A stretch of DNA of 64,000 nucleotides, taken from positions 30,288 through 94,287 of the forward strand of contig JAGXHA010000085.1 of NCBI GenBank assembly GCA_024636475.1. The letters run 5' to 3'. This DNA is from Roseobacter sp. GTDB taxonomy: Bacteria > Pseudomonadota > Alphaproteobacteria > Rhodobacterales > Rhodobacteraceae. Each line of letters starts with the position of its first letter. The stretch's first letter is position 1. The position numbers and the translations under genes are program-made. A model generated the notes under the pieces. The model worked only from the letters and a program-made list of their open reading frames with translations. It was not told the origin of the DNA and did not search any database. Below are positions 49,643 to 58,801 of this stretch, one piece after another.

Positions 49643-51637
49643 ATGAACAACACACAAAACACCCCGCTGGCGCTGATCGAAGACCCCGATTTGGGGATTA
49701 CCATGGCAGACGGATGTCGTCTGTCGGCACGAATTTGGCGGCCAGAGAACTCCGACCAAACTCCGGTGCCAGTTATTCTGGAATACCTCCCCTACCGCAA
49801 ACGCGACGGCACAACGGCACGAGATGCCCTGACCCACCCGTGGTTTGCAGAGCGAGGATATGCCTGCGTGCGCGTCGACATGCGAGGAAGCGGCGACAGT
49901 CAGGGCCTGATGGAGGATGAATACACGCCGCTCGAGCAGGCAGACTGCCTTGAGGTGATCAACTGGCTCGCCGCCCAACCCTGGTGCACCGGCCGTGTCG
50001 GGATGATGGGCATCAGCTGGGGCGGTTTCAACGGCTTGCAGGTTGCGTCGCATGGGCCAGACCCGCTTAAGGCCGTTATAACGCTATGTTCCACTGTTGA
50101 CCGTTTCGCCGACGACATCCACTACAAGGGTGGCTGTTTGCTGAATGAAAACCTGGGCTGGGGGGCAACGATGTGGGCCTATTCCAGCCGCGCGCCGGAT
50201 CCCGCCTTGCGTGCGGACTGGCGCGCCATGTGGCTGGAGAGGCTTGAAGCCGAGCCGTTCTTGCCCTCGCTTTGGTTGCGTCACCAATCCCGCGATGCCT
50301 ATTGGAAGCAGGGGTCGGTGATCGAAGACTACAGCGCCATCAAGGCCAAGGTGCTGGCGGTCGGTGGTTGGGGCGATGCCTATAAAAACGCGGTGCCCCA
50401 ATTGGTCGAGGCCTTGCCCGGTGCAAAGGGAATTGTCGGGCCTTGGGTCCATAAATATCCGCATTTTGCGATTCCCGAACCGCGTATCGGCTTTTTGCAA
50501 GAGGCCCTGCGCTGGTGGGACCGCTGGCTGAAAGACATCGACACAGGCGTCGAAGACGACCCAGACTATCGCGCCTATCTGATGGATGGCATGCGCCCTG
50601 CAGCCTGGGTTCTGGAACGACCGGGGCGCTGGATTGTCGAACAGTCAGGTGCCACATCCCATCTGGCGTGCGAGACGCTGCACCTGACCGATGCCGGACT
50701 GCGATATGAAGAGGGACCGCTCAGCGCCATTGTCGCCTCGCCCGCCCATTGTGGCGCGGATGCCGGTGAATATTGCGCGATCTGGCTTGGCCCTGAAATG
50801 CCCGGTGACCAGCGCCATGATGATGCGCTGTCGGTGACGTTTGATACGGAACCGCTGGCACATGATATGGACATTGTCGGCGCGCCCCGCCTGACGCTGC
50901 GGCTGACATGCGACAAACCTCAGGGGCAGATTGCGGCGCGGCTGAACCATGTCCACCCCGACGGTGCGAGCACGCGCATCACCTACGGCGTGTTGAACCT
51001 GTGCCACCGCGACAGTGCCGAGCATCCAACCGCGTTGACACCAGGCAAGGCCCAAGACATCACGCTCGACCTTGATCACATCGCATACCGCGTTCCTGAA
51101 GGGCACACACTGCGTGTCGCAATCTCAACCGCGTATTGGCCGCTGATCTGGCCCTCACCAGAAGCAATAACCCTGACGCTTGAAGCAGGCCAGATCGCCG
51201 TTCCGCAACGCCCGACCAAGGCCGGTGATGAATACATATTCAAGCCCCCGACCTCGGCCATGCCTTGGGAAACAGAGACGTTGCGGGCGGACAACCACAT
51301 CCGGCGGCAAGAAACCGACATGACGACCGGCGATGTGACACTGGTGATCGAAGACGACTTTGGCATGGTGCGCGACAGCGATCACGGCCTCATCTCTGGC
51401 GGCATTGCGCGCGAACGCTGGACGATCAACCCCAACGACCCGCTTAGCGCCACAGGCACCTGCCACTGGACGGAAGAACTGGAACGAGACGGGACAAAGC
51501 TGCGCACGGAAACCCACTCCAAGATGTGGTCGGATGCGACAAATTTCTACCTGACTGCCCGGCTTGAAGCCTATCAGGACGGCACGCTGATTTATGAACG
51601 TGACCTTGAGGATGGTATTAAGCGACACCTCATGTAA
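49643..51637 (+). CDS. CocE/NonD family hydrolase
   Basis: MADGCRLSARIWRPE...YLPYRKRDGT...YACVRVDMRGSGDSQG...VGMMGISWGGFNGLQVA. Confidence 0.93.
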   Translation: MNNTQNTPLALIEDPDLGITMADGCRLSARIWRPENSDQTPVPVILEYLPYRKRDGTTARDALTHPWFAERGYACVRVDMRGSGDSQGLMEDEYTPLEQADCLEVINWLAAQPWCTGRVGMMGISWGGFNGLQVASHGPDPLKAVITLCSTVDRFADDIHYKGGCLLNENLGWGATMWAYSSRAPDPALRADWRAMWLERLEAEPFLPSLWLRHQSRDAYWKQGSVIEDYSAIKAKVLAVGGWGDAYKNAVPQLVEALPGAKGIVGPWVHKYPHFAIPEPRIGFLQEALRWWDRWLKDIDTGVEDDPDYRAYLMDGMRPAAWVLERPGRWIVEQSGATSHLACETLHLTDAGLRYEEGPLSAIVASPAHCGADAGEYCAIWLGPEMPGDQRHDDALSVTFDTEPLAHDMDIVGAPRLTLRLTCDKPQGQIAARLNHVHPDGASTRITYGVLNLCHRDSAEHPTALTPGKAQDITLDLDHIAYRVPEGHTLRVAISTAYWPLIWPSPEAITLTLEAGQIAVPQRPTKAGDEYIFKPPTSAMPWETETLRADNHIRRQETDMTTGDVTLVIEDDFGMVRDSDHGLISGGIARERWTINPNDPLSATGTCHWTEELERDGTKLRTETHSKMWSDATNFYLTARLEAYQDGTLIYERDLEDGIKRHLM

Positions 51638-51757
51638 TAAAGCCGGCACACAAAGTGGGGTATTAGTTCTTGCGACACCAAAAGAAATGCGCAAATCTGA
51701 TTTTCATAAAAAATGCCCCGACGGGGCCAAAAAAACACCAACAGGGAGATATGATCC

Positions 51758-53362
51758 ATGGATGATCAACTAAAACATATGACGGGCCAAGTGGCCAAAG
51801 GCACAATGACGCGCCGCGAATTTGTTGGCCGCGCAGCAGCGCTTGGCGTGACAGCCGCTGTTGCAAATTCGATGCTTGCAAACAATGCCCACGCTGCCGC
51901 ACACGAGGCCCCTGTTCGCGGTGGTTCGCTCAAGATCGGCTCGTCGGGTGGTGAATCCACCAACACGCTTGACCCTGCGCTGACCGCCTCCGAAGTGCCG
52001 CTTGATAACTTGCGCCATCTGTACGAGACATTGGTCGATACGACTCCCGATGGTTCGATCGAGCCGCGCATGGCCGAAAGCTATGAAGCCTCGGCAGACG
52101 CCAAGACATGGGCCTTCAAGATCCGTAAGGGCATCCAGTTCCATAACGGCAAGGACATGACCCCCGAAGACGTGCTGATGACCATGCAGCGCCACTCGGA
52201 CGAGAACAGCCAGTCGGGTGCCTTGGGCATCATGCGCGGCATCTCGAACATGAAGGTTGATGGCGACAACTTTATCGTCGAACTTGAAGTCGGCAACGCT
52301 GACCTTCCCTATCTGATGTCCGACTATCACCTGATGATCCAGCCCGGCGGCGGCATCGACAATCCCGGTGCCGGTATCGGTACAGGCCCCTACACGCTTG
52401 AAGTGGACGAGCCCGGTGTGCGCCACGGCTTTACCCGCAACGAGAACTACTGGGATGCCGACAACCGCGGCTTTACCGACTACAACGAAGTGCTGGTTCT
52501 GAACGATGCCACCGCCCGTACTGCTGCGTTGCAATCCGGTCAGGTCAACATGATCAACCGCGTCGACCCCAAAGTTGCCGCCCTGCTGGACCGCGCGCCA
52601 AACCTGAGTGTGAAATCCGTTTCGGGACGTGGCCACTACGTGTTCATCGCGCATATCGACACGGCACCCTTCGACAACAACGACCTGCGTCTGGCGCTGA
52701 AATACGCGATCAATCGCGAAGAAATGGTCGACAAGATCCTGCGCGGCTATGGTTCTATCGGCAATGACATGCCGATCAACGCGTCCTATCCATTGTTTGA
52801 CAAGACCATCCCGCAGCGCGAGCATTCCATCGAGATGGCCAAAGAGCATTACGCCAAATCCGGTCATGATGGCAGCCCGATCATCCTGCGCGTTGCCGAT
52901 GGTGCCTTCCCAGGTGCGGTAGACGCCGCGTCGCTGTTCCTTGAAACCGCCAAAGCTGCTGGTATTCCGCTGGAAGTAAAGCGCGAGCCCAATGATGGGT
53001 ACTGGTCCGAAGTCTGGAACAAGCAGCCCTTCTGCGCCTCTTATTGGGGTGGCCGTCCGGTTCAGGATCAGATGTATTCCACGGCCTATCTGTCAACGGC
53101 TGACTGGAACGATACCCGTTGGAAGCGCCCCGAATTCGATGCGATGCTGCTTGAAGCACGCTCGGAACTGGACGAAGCCAAGCGCAAGGAAATCTATGCC
53201 AAAATGGGCATGATGGTCCGCGACGAGGGCGGCTTGATATTGCCGATGTTCAACGACTTTGTGGATGGCGTAGCCAACAATGTTGGCGGCTGGATCGAAG
53301 ACCCGAATGCCGAGTTGATGAACAACAAGGCACCGATCAAATGCTGGGTGAAAGACGCATAA
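51758..53362 (+). CDS. Peptide-type ABC transporter substrate-binding protein with Tat-like signal
   Basis: TRREFVGRAAALGVTAAVA twin-arginine signal; SBP family 5 sequence GGSLKIGSSGGESTNTLDPALTASE. Confidence 0.93.
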   Translation: MDDQLKHMTGQVAKGTMTRREFVGRAAALGVTAAVANSMLANNAHAAAHEAPVRGGSLKIGSSGGESTNTLDPALTASEVPLDNLRHLYETLVDTTPDGSIEPRMAESYEASADAKTWAFKIRKGIQFHNGKDMTPEDVLMTMQRHSDENSQSGALGIMRGISNMKVDGDNFIVELEVGNADLPYLMSDYHLMIQPGGGIDNPGAGIGTGPYTLEVDEPGVRHGFTRNENYWDADNRGFTDYNEVLVLNDATARTAALQSGQVNMINRVDPKVAALLDRAPNLSVKSVSGRGHYVFIAHIDTAPFDNNDLRLALKYAINREEMVDKILRGYGSIGNDMPINASYPLFDKTIPQREHSIEMAKEHYAKSGHDGSPIILRVADGAFPGAVDAASLFLETAKAAGIPLEVKREPNDGYWSEVWNKQPFCASYWGGRPVQDQMYSTAYLSTADWNDTRWKRPEFDAMLLEARSELDEAKRKEIYAKMGMMVRDEGGLILPMFNDFVDGVANNVGGWIEDPNAELMNNKAPIKCWVKDA

Positions 53363-53374
53363 GGGTTCACGTAG

Positions 53375-54331
53375 ATGCACCCGATACTGAAACTGATCGC
53401 CCAGCGCTTAGCGTTGGGCCTTCTGCTCCTCTTTGCGGCCTCGATCCTGATCTTCGTCGGCACCTCGATTTTGCCCGGCGACGTGGCGCAGTCCATCCTG
53501 GGCCAGTCGGCCACCCCCGAGGCGCTGGCAAACCTGCGCCGCGAACTTGGCCTGAATGATCCCGCCGTTACCCGCTATTTCATGTGGCTGGGTGGTGTGT
53601 TGCAAGGTGATCTGGGCACCGCCCTGACCAATGGCCGCGACATCGCAGAAAGCCTTGGCGGACGTTTGAAAAATACGCTCTTTCTTGCCTTCTGGGCGGC
53701 TGCAATTTCAGTCCCGCTGGCAATCTTCCTCGGGCTTTTGGCCGTACGCTATAAAGACCGCATACCAGACAAGCTGATCTCGGCAATTACACTGACCACG
53801 ATTTCGATCCCCGAATTTATGATCGGCTACATCTTGATCTACTGGGTGGCCATCAAATGGCGCCTGTTCCCCTCGGTCGCCATCATCAACGACAGCATGA
53901 GCCTTGGCGAAAAGCTGAACGCCATCGCCATTCCCGTGATGGTGCTGACGCTGGTCGTTCTGGCGCATATGATGCGCATGACCCGCGCTGCGATCCTGAA
54001 CGTGATGCAGTCCGCCTATATCGAAACGGCCGAGCTGAAAGGCCTTGGCATGCTCAAGATCATTCGCAAACACGCGTTCCCGAATGCCGTCGCACCGATC
54101 GTCAACGTGGTGATGCTGAACCTGGCCTATCTGGTGGTCGGCGTTGTCGTGGTCGAAGTTGTCTTTGCCTATCCCGGCATGGGTCAATATCTGGTGGACC
54201 ACGTCAGCAAACGTGATGTGCCGGTGGTGCAGGCGTGCGGTCTGATCTTTGCTGCCGTCTATATCGGGTTGAACCTGGTGGCAGACATCGTGTCGATCCT
54301 CGCCAACCCCCGGCTGAGGCATCCAAAGTGA
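53375..54331 (+). CDS. ABC transporter permease (DppB type)
   Basis: AASILIFVGTSILPGDVAQSILGQSATPEALANLRRELGLNDP; EAA-loop TAELKGLGMLKIIRKHAFPNA. Confidence 0.94.
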   Translation: MHPILKLIAQRLALGLLLLFAASILIFVGTSILPGDVAQSILGQSATPEALANLRRELGLNDPAVTRYFMWLGGVLQGDLGTALTNGRDIAESLGGRLKNTLFLAFWAAAISVPLAIFLGLLAVRYKDRIPDKLISAITLTTISIPEFMIGYILIYWVAIKWRLFPSVAIINDSMSLGEKLNAIAIPVMVLTLVVLAHMMRMTRAAILNVMQSAYIETAELKGLGMLKIIRKHAFPNAVAPIVNVVMLNLAYLVVGVVVVEVVFAYPGMGQYLVDHVSKRDVPVVQACGLIFAAVYIGLNLVADIVSILANPRLRHPK

Positions 54332-54494
54332 GCCTTTCCCCTGAAAAATTCATGTCGCGCCACCACAGGTTTTTGCCCTGTTCACGCACAGTGAGGCACC
54401 TAACCCCTATGAGCACCACAGTTTTACGGGACGGCGGGCGGGGCGCATTGCGCGTCCGCGCAACAGCGCCGCACCCCGTTCACAGGCACTCCAC

Positions 54495-55310
54495 ATGAAG
54501 AACATCCCCATCTCCGCCATGATCGGCCTTTTCTTTACCGGGCTCTATTTCCTGATGGCCATCCTGGCCCCTTGGATCGCCCCTTACGGCATGGCCGAGA
54601 TCGTGGGCGACGTCTGGGAACCCTCATCGTCCGAATTTCTGCTAGGTACCGACAGCATTGGCCGCGACCTGCTCAGCCGGATGATCTACGGCGGCCGAAC
54701 CACGATCTTTATTGCCACTGCCGCCACAATCCTCAGCTTCACACTCGGTTCGGTCATGGGGTTTTTCGCCGCCGTCTCTGGCGGCTGGGTCGATCAGTCA
54801 CTCTCCCGTCTTGTCGATCTGATCATGTCGATCCCTTCGCTGATCTTTGCGCTGGTCGTCTTGTCGGTCATGCCAACAACCGTTCCGATCCTGATCATTC
54901 TGATGGGTCTTTTGGACAGCACCCGCGTCTACCGTCTGGCGCGTGCCGTGGCCGTCGACATCACAGTGATGGATTATGTCGAAGCCGCCCGCCTGCGCGG
55001 CGAGAAAATCGGCTGGATCATCTTCCGCGAGACCTTGCCAAACGCGCTATCCCCCCTCGTCGCGGAAATGGGCCTGCGTTTTATCTTTGCAGTGCTCTTC
55101 GTGTCGACATTGTCGTTCCTCGGGCTTGGCGTTCAGCCACCCCAAGCTGACTGGGGCGGGATCGTCAAGGAAAACAAGGAAGGCATCAACTACGGCATTC
55201 AGGCGGCGCTGTATCCGGCATATGCGATTGCAACGCTGTGCATCTCGATCAACCTTGTTGCGGACTGGATCCTGACCCGCACCACATCGCTGAAAGGGGG
55301 CCGGGGATGA
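54495..55310 (+). CDS. ABC transporter permease (DppC type)
   Basis: FLLGTDSIGRDLLSRMIYGGRTTIFIATAATI; EAARLRGEKIGWIIFRETLPNA. Confidence 0.94.
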   Translation: MKNIPISAMIGLFFTGLYFLMAILAPWIAPYGMAEIVGDVWEPSSSEFLLGTDSIGRDLLSRMIYGGRTTIFIATAATILSFTLGSVMGFFAAVSGGWVDQSLSRLVDLIMSIPSLIFALVVLSVMPTTVPILIILMGLLDSTRVYRLARAVAVDITVMDYVEAARLRGEKIGWIIFRETLPNALSPLVAEMGLRFIFAVLFVSTLSFLGLGVQPPQADWGGIVKENKEGINYGIQAALYPAYAIATLCISINLVADWILTRTTSLKGGRG

Positions 55311-56944
55311 CTGTACCGCTACTCAAAGTGCGCGGCCTCAAGATCGGGGCTACGGCCTATCCTCCGGGTGAAAAGCCCGTCGCGATCAAGATCGTACATG
55401 GTGTGGATTTCGATCTTGAAGCTGGCAAGGTGCTGGGCCTGATCGGGGAATCCGGTGCTGGCAAATCCACCATCGGTCTGGCGGCAATGGCTTACGGTCG
55501 CGGCGGTGTTGAAATCACAGGCGGCGAGGTTTGGGTCAACGGGCGTGATATCCTCAAGGAGAATCTGCGCAACCTGCGCCGCCTGCGCGGGGCCGAAGTG
55601 ACCTATGTCTCGCAATCCGCCGCCGCATCTTTCAACCCGGCCAAAAAGATCATGGAGCAGGTGACAGAAGCTGCCATCTTCCAAAACAAGTTCTCGAAAG
55701 CAGATGCAGAAGCGCGGGCCGTCGATCTTTTCCGCCGTCTGGGCCTGCCCGAGCCTGAAACCATCGGCAAACGCTATCCACATCAAGTATCGGGTGGTCA
55801 ATTGCAACGCTGCATGACGGCACTGGCGCTGTGCCCCGAACCCGATCTGGTGGTGTTCGACGAACCCACAACCGCCCTTGATGTTACCACACAAATTGAC
55901 GTGCTTGCTGCCATCAAGGAGGCGATTGCCGCCACGGGCGTTGCCGCCTTGTACATCACTCACGACCTGGCCGTCGTGGCACAGGTCAGCGACCACATTA
56001 TGGTGCTGCAACAAGGCGACATGGTTGAATACGGCACCGTCGACCAGATCATCAACAACCCGCAAGAAGAGTACACCAAGGCGCTGGTCTCAGTGCGGTC
56101 GATCCGTCACGAGGAAAAGACGCCCACAGACAATCCGCTCCTTCGCGTTGAAAACGTAACGGCGCGCTATAGGGGCACTAATTTTGATGTTCTCAAGAAG
56201 ATCAATGTCGATATACACCCCGGCCAAACCTTGGCGGTCGTTGGCGAATCCGGATCCGGCAAATCGACCTTGGCGCGGGTCATTACCGGCCTGTTGCCGC
56301 CGAGCGACGGAACAATTACCTTTGACGGGCGCGTATTGAACCCCGCCTTGGCGACGAGGCCCGTTGAGGATCTGCGCGAGATGCAGATGATCTACCAGAT
56401 GGCCGATACGGCGATGAACCCCCGCCAGACGGTCGGTACTATCATTGGGCGACCGTTGGAGTTTTACTTTGGCCTCAGGGGCAAGGCCAAACAGAAACGC
56501 ATTCAGGAACTGCTGGACGAGATCGAACTGGGAAAAGGTTTTCAGGATCGCTATCCGGCCGAGCTGTCGGGTGGTCAAAAGCAGCGGGTCTGTATTGCGC
56601 GCGCCCTTGCCGCAAAGCCCAAGCTGATCATCTGCGACGAGGTGACATCGGCGCTTGATCCGCTGGTCGCCGACGGGATCCTCAAGCTTCTGTTAAACCT
56701 GCAAAAGATCGAAGATGTCGCCTATCTTTTCATCACCCATGATCTGGCCACTGTGCGGGCCATTGCAGACAGCATTGCGGTGATGTTTCAGGGAAAGGTT
56801 GTCCGCTACGGCACCAAAAGCCAGGTGCTGTCGCCGCCGTTTGATGCTTATACCGATCTGCTGCTCAGTTCGGTTCCCGAGATGAAAATCGGCTGGCTGG
56901 AAGAAACCATCGAACATCGCCGCATGGAAAGTGCCGGAAATTAG
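55307..56944 (+). CDS. ABC transporter ATP-binding protein with two fused NBDs (DppD-DppF type)
   Basis: Two Walker A motifs (GESGAGKSTIGL, GESGSGKSTLAR) and two signature motifs (VSGGQLQR, LSGGQKQR). Confidence 0.95.
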   Translation: MTVPLLKVRGLKIGATAYPPGEKPVAIKIVHGVDFDLEAGKVLGLIGESGAGKSTIGLAAMAYGRGGVEITGGEVWVNGRDILKENLRNLRRLRGAEVTYVSQSAAASFNPAKKIMEQVTEAAIFQNKFSKADAEARAVDLFRRLGLPEPETIGKRYPHQVSGGQLQRCMTALALCPEPDLVVFDEPTTALDVTTQIDVLAAIKEAIAATGVAALYITHDLAVVAQVSDHIMVLQQGDMVEYGTVDQIINNPQEEYTKALVSVRSIRHEEKTPTDNPLLRVENVTARYRGTNFDVLKKINVDIHPGQTLAVVGESGSGKSTLARVITGLLPPSDGTITFDGRVLNPALATRPVEDLREMQMIYQMADTAMNPRQTVGTIIGRPLEFYFGLRGKAKQKRIQELLDEIELGKGFQDRYPAELSGGQKQRVCIARALAAKPKLIICDEVTSALDPLVADGILKLLLNLQKIEDVAYLFITHDLATVRAIADSIAVMFQGKVVRYGTKSQVLSPPFDAYTDLLLSSVPEMKIGWLEETIEHRRMESAGN

Positions 56945-56949
56945 AGTAA

Positions 56950-56993
56950 CCGGATTTTTGAAAAATCCGGACCGGAAAATTCGAATTTTCCGG
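56950..56993 (-). repeat. Dispersed double-palindrome repeat family C, inverted copy 2
   Basis: CCGGATTTTTGAAAAATCCGGACCGGAAAATTCGAATTTTCCGG, 5 bp after a stop codon. Confidence 0.85.
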
Positions 56994-57020
56994 CTTCCCC
57001 CGCAAACGTAGGACCATGCC

Positions 57021-57857
57021 TTGGACAAAAAACTGCTGCTGATCATTCTGGACGGTGTGCCCTATCGCAATTTTCGTCGCCTGTTTGGTAACCTCGAAGG
57101 GTGGGTGGACAGTGGCGATGCACAGGTCTGGACCCACCGTGCCGTTCTGCCATCAATCTCGGCCTCGTGCTACGCCTCGATCCATACGGGCGTCGCCCCT
57201 GCGGAACATGGCTGTACCGGAAACGGCAATGTGTTCCGTCTCACTCACAAAGATGTCTTTGCCCAGGTGCGTGAAGCTGGCGGCGTGACAGGTGCCGTTG
57301 CGCATTCATTCTGGTCCGAGCTTTTCAACCGTCATCCTTTCGATGTCGTGCATGACATCGAATACGACGAGGCAGAAAGCGGTACGATCAACCACGGACG
57401 TTTCCACACAATGACGGGCTATGGCTTGATCAACCAGATGACTCCGTCAGACGTTGATCTATTCGGCACATTGACCAATCTATGCGGTCGATTTGGGTTA
57501 AACTACGGGATGTTGCACACTTGCACGCTCGACAGCATGGGCCACCGGTTTTTTCACGATTGTCAGGAAATGGACAATGCTTGCGCTGTGATGGACGAGA
57601 TGCTCGCCCTCTTCATCCCAAAGTGGCGCGCGATGGGATACGAGGTCATCGTGACGGCCGATCACGGGCAGGACGAGCGAGGGCATCATGGTGGACGCAG
57701 CGCGCTGCAACAAGAAACCGCACTCTATTATTTTGGAGATGCTCAGGGCCCAACCGAGGATACGGTCATTGACCAGGTGCAGCTTGCCCCGACGATCCTG
57801 GGCAGGCTTGGGGCACCTATCGCAACGACCATGAAAGCCAAATCCTTCCTGAGTTAA
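57021..57857 (+). CDS. Alkaline phosphatase / nucleotide pyrophosphatase family protein
   Basis: LLLIILDGVPYRNFRRL...VLPSISASCYASIHTGVAPAEHGCTGNG...VIVTADHGQDERGHHGG. Confidence 0.88.
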   Translation: MDKKLLLIILDGVPYRNFRRLFGNLEGWVDSGDAQVWTHRAVLPSISASCYASIHTGVAPAEHGCTGNGNVFRLTHKDVFAQVREAGGVTGAVAHSFWSELFNRHPFDVVHDIEYDEAESGTINHGRFHTMTGYGLINQMTPSDVDLFGTLTNLCGRFGLNYGMLHTCTLDSMGHRFFHDCQEMDNACAVMDEMLALFIPKWRAMGYEVIVTADHGQDERGHHGGRSALQQETALYYFGDAQGPTEDTVIDQVQLAPTILGRLGAPIATTMKAKSFLS

Positions 57858-57865
57858 GGCACGCC

Positions 57866-58801
57866 TCACGCCTTGGGAAATGCGTTTACCCCAAGCCTTG
57901 CAATCGCATCGACACAGCGATCAAAGAACGCTCCGGCCCGCCCTGACATCCTGCGCGCGCGCAAACAGCCATGCACGAGGCCCCGTTCCTCTACCCAAAG
58001 GGCCTGCCCGCCAGCGGCCAATATCGCATCGCGGTACGCCTCGCCGTCGCTTGAAAGCGGATCACATTCTGCCGTGACAAGAACGCTGGGCGGCAGACCC
58101 GAGAAATCACTATCCTGCAACGGCGCATATCGCGGATCACTTTTGGGCGGCGTCCCGCCAGCACGCATGTTCTGGTAAAAAGCCACATCTGCGACGGTCA
58201 ATTGCGGCGCGTTGGCGTGCAAAACATAGCTGCCCTGCGCCCGGTCGCCGCCAAGATCTGGATAGATCAACACCTGCCCGTTGATACGACCGTCTGCACG
58301 GCCACGGGCATGATGGGCGACAGCCGCAGCAAGGGTGCCCCCCGCACTGTCACCGGCCAGAATGATATTGCCGGGATAGGCGGCTGCAATCCCGTTGAAC
58401 GCCGACCACGCATCGTTGAAGCATGCGGGAAAGATCATTTCCGGTGCCAATCCGTAATCGACCGAGACAACACGAAAGCCTGTGCGTGCGCAGATCTCGG
58501 CGCAGACGTCATCATGGCTCTCCAGCCCGCCGACGACAAAGCCGCCGCCATGGTAATAGACGACCGTCACCCCGGATGCCCCGACCTCATAACGGCGACA
58601 TGGGACGCCACCAAATGGTGCGTCCCATGTTTCAACTCCGTCAGGGTGTCCTTGGTGAAAAGCAGCGCACATCTTGTTGTAGACGGTGCGCTGGTCTTCA
58701 ATTTTCAGCCCGACCGCGCCCGTTGGATAAAATTCCTCGGAACGCTTGATATACGCCCAGATTTCATCATCCAGCAGAACGCTGTAGTCGGGTTGGCTCA
58801 C
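57866..58801 (-). CDS. Alpha/beta hydrolase (HSL-type esterase)
   Basis: VTVVYYHGGGFVVGGLESHDDVCAEICARTGFRVVSVDYGLAPE...LAGDSAGGTLAAAVAHHA. Confidence 0.93.
   Translation of the reverse strand: MSQPDYSVLLDDEIWAYIKRSEEFYPTGAVGLKIEDQRTVYNKMCAAFHQGHPDGVETWDAPFGGVPCRRYEVGASGVTVVYYHGGGFVVGGLESHDDVCAEICARTGFRVVSVDYGLAPEMIFPACFNDAWSAFNGIAAAYPGNIILAGDSAGGTLAAAVAHHARGRADGRINGQVLIYPDLGGDRAQGSYVLHANAPQLTVADVAFYQNMRAGGTPPKSDPRYAPLQDSDFSGLPPSVLVTAECDPLSSDGEAYRDAILAAGGQALWVEERGLVHGCLRARRMSGRAGAFFDRCVDAIARLGVNAFPKA

Noticed and set aside
51770-52867. 365-aa minus-strand ORF
   Set aside because: Antisense shadow of the ABC substrate-binding protein gene
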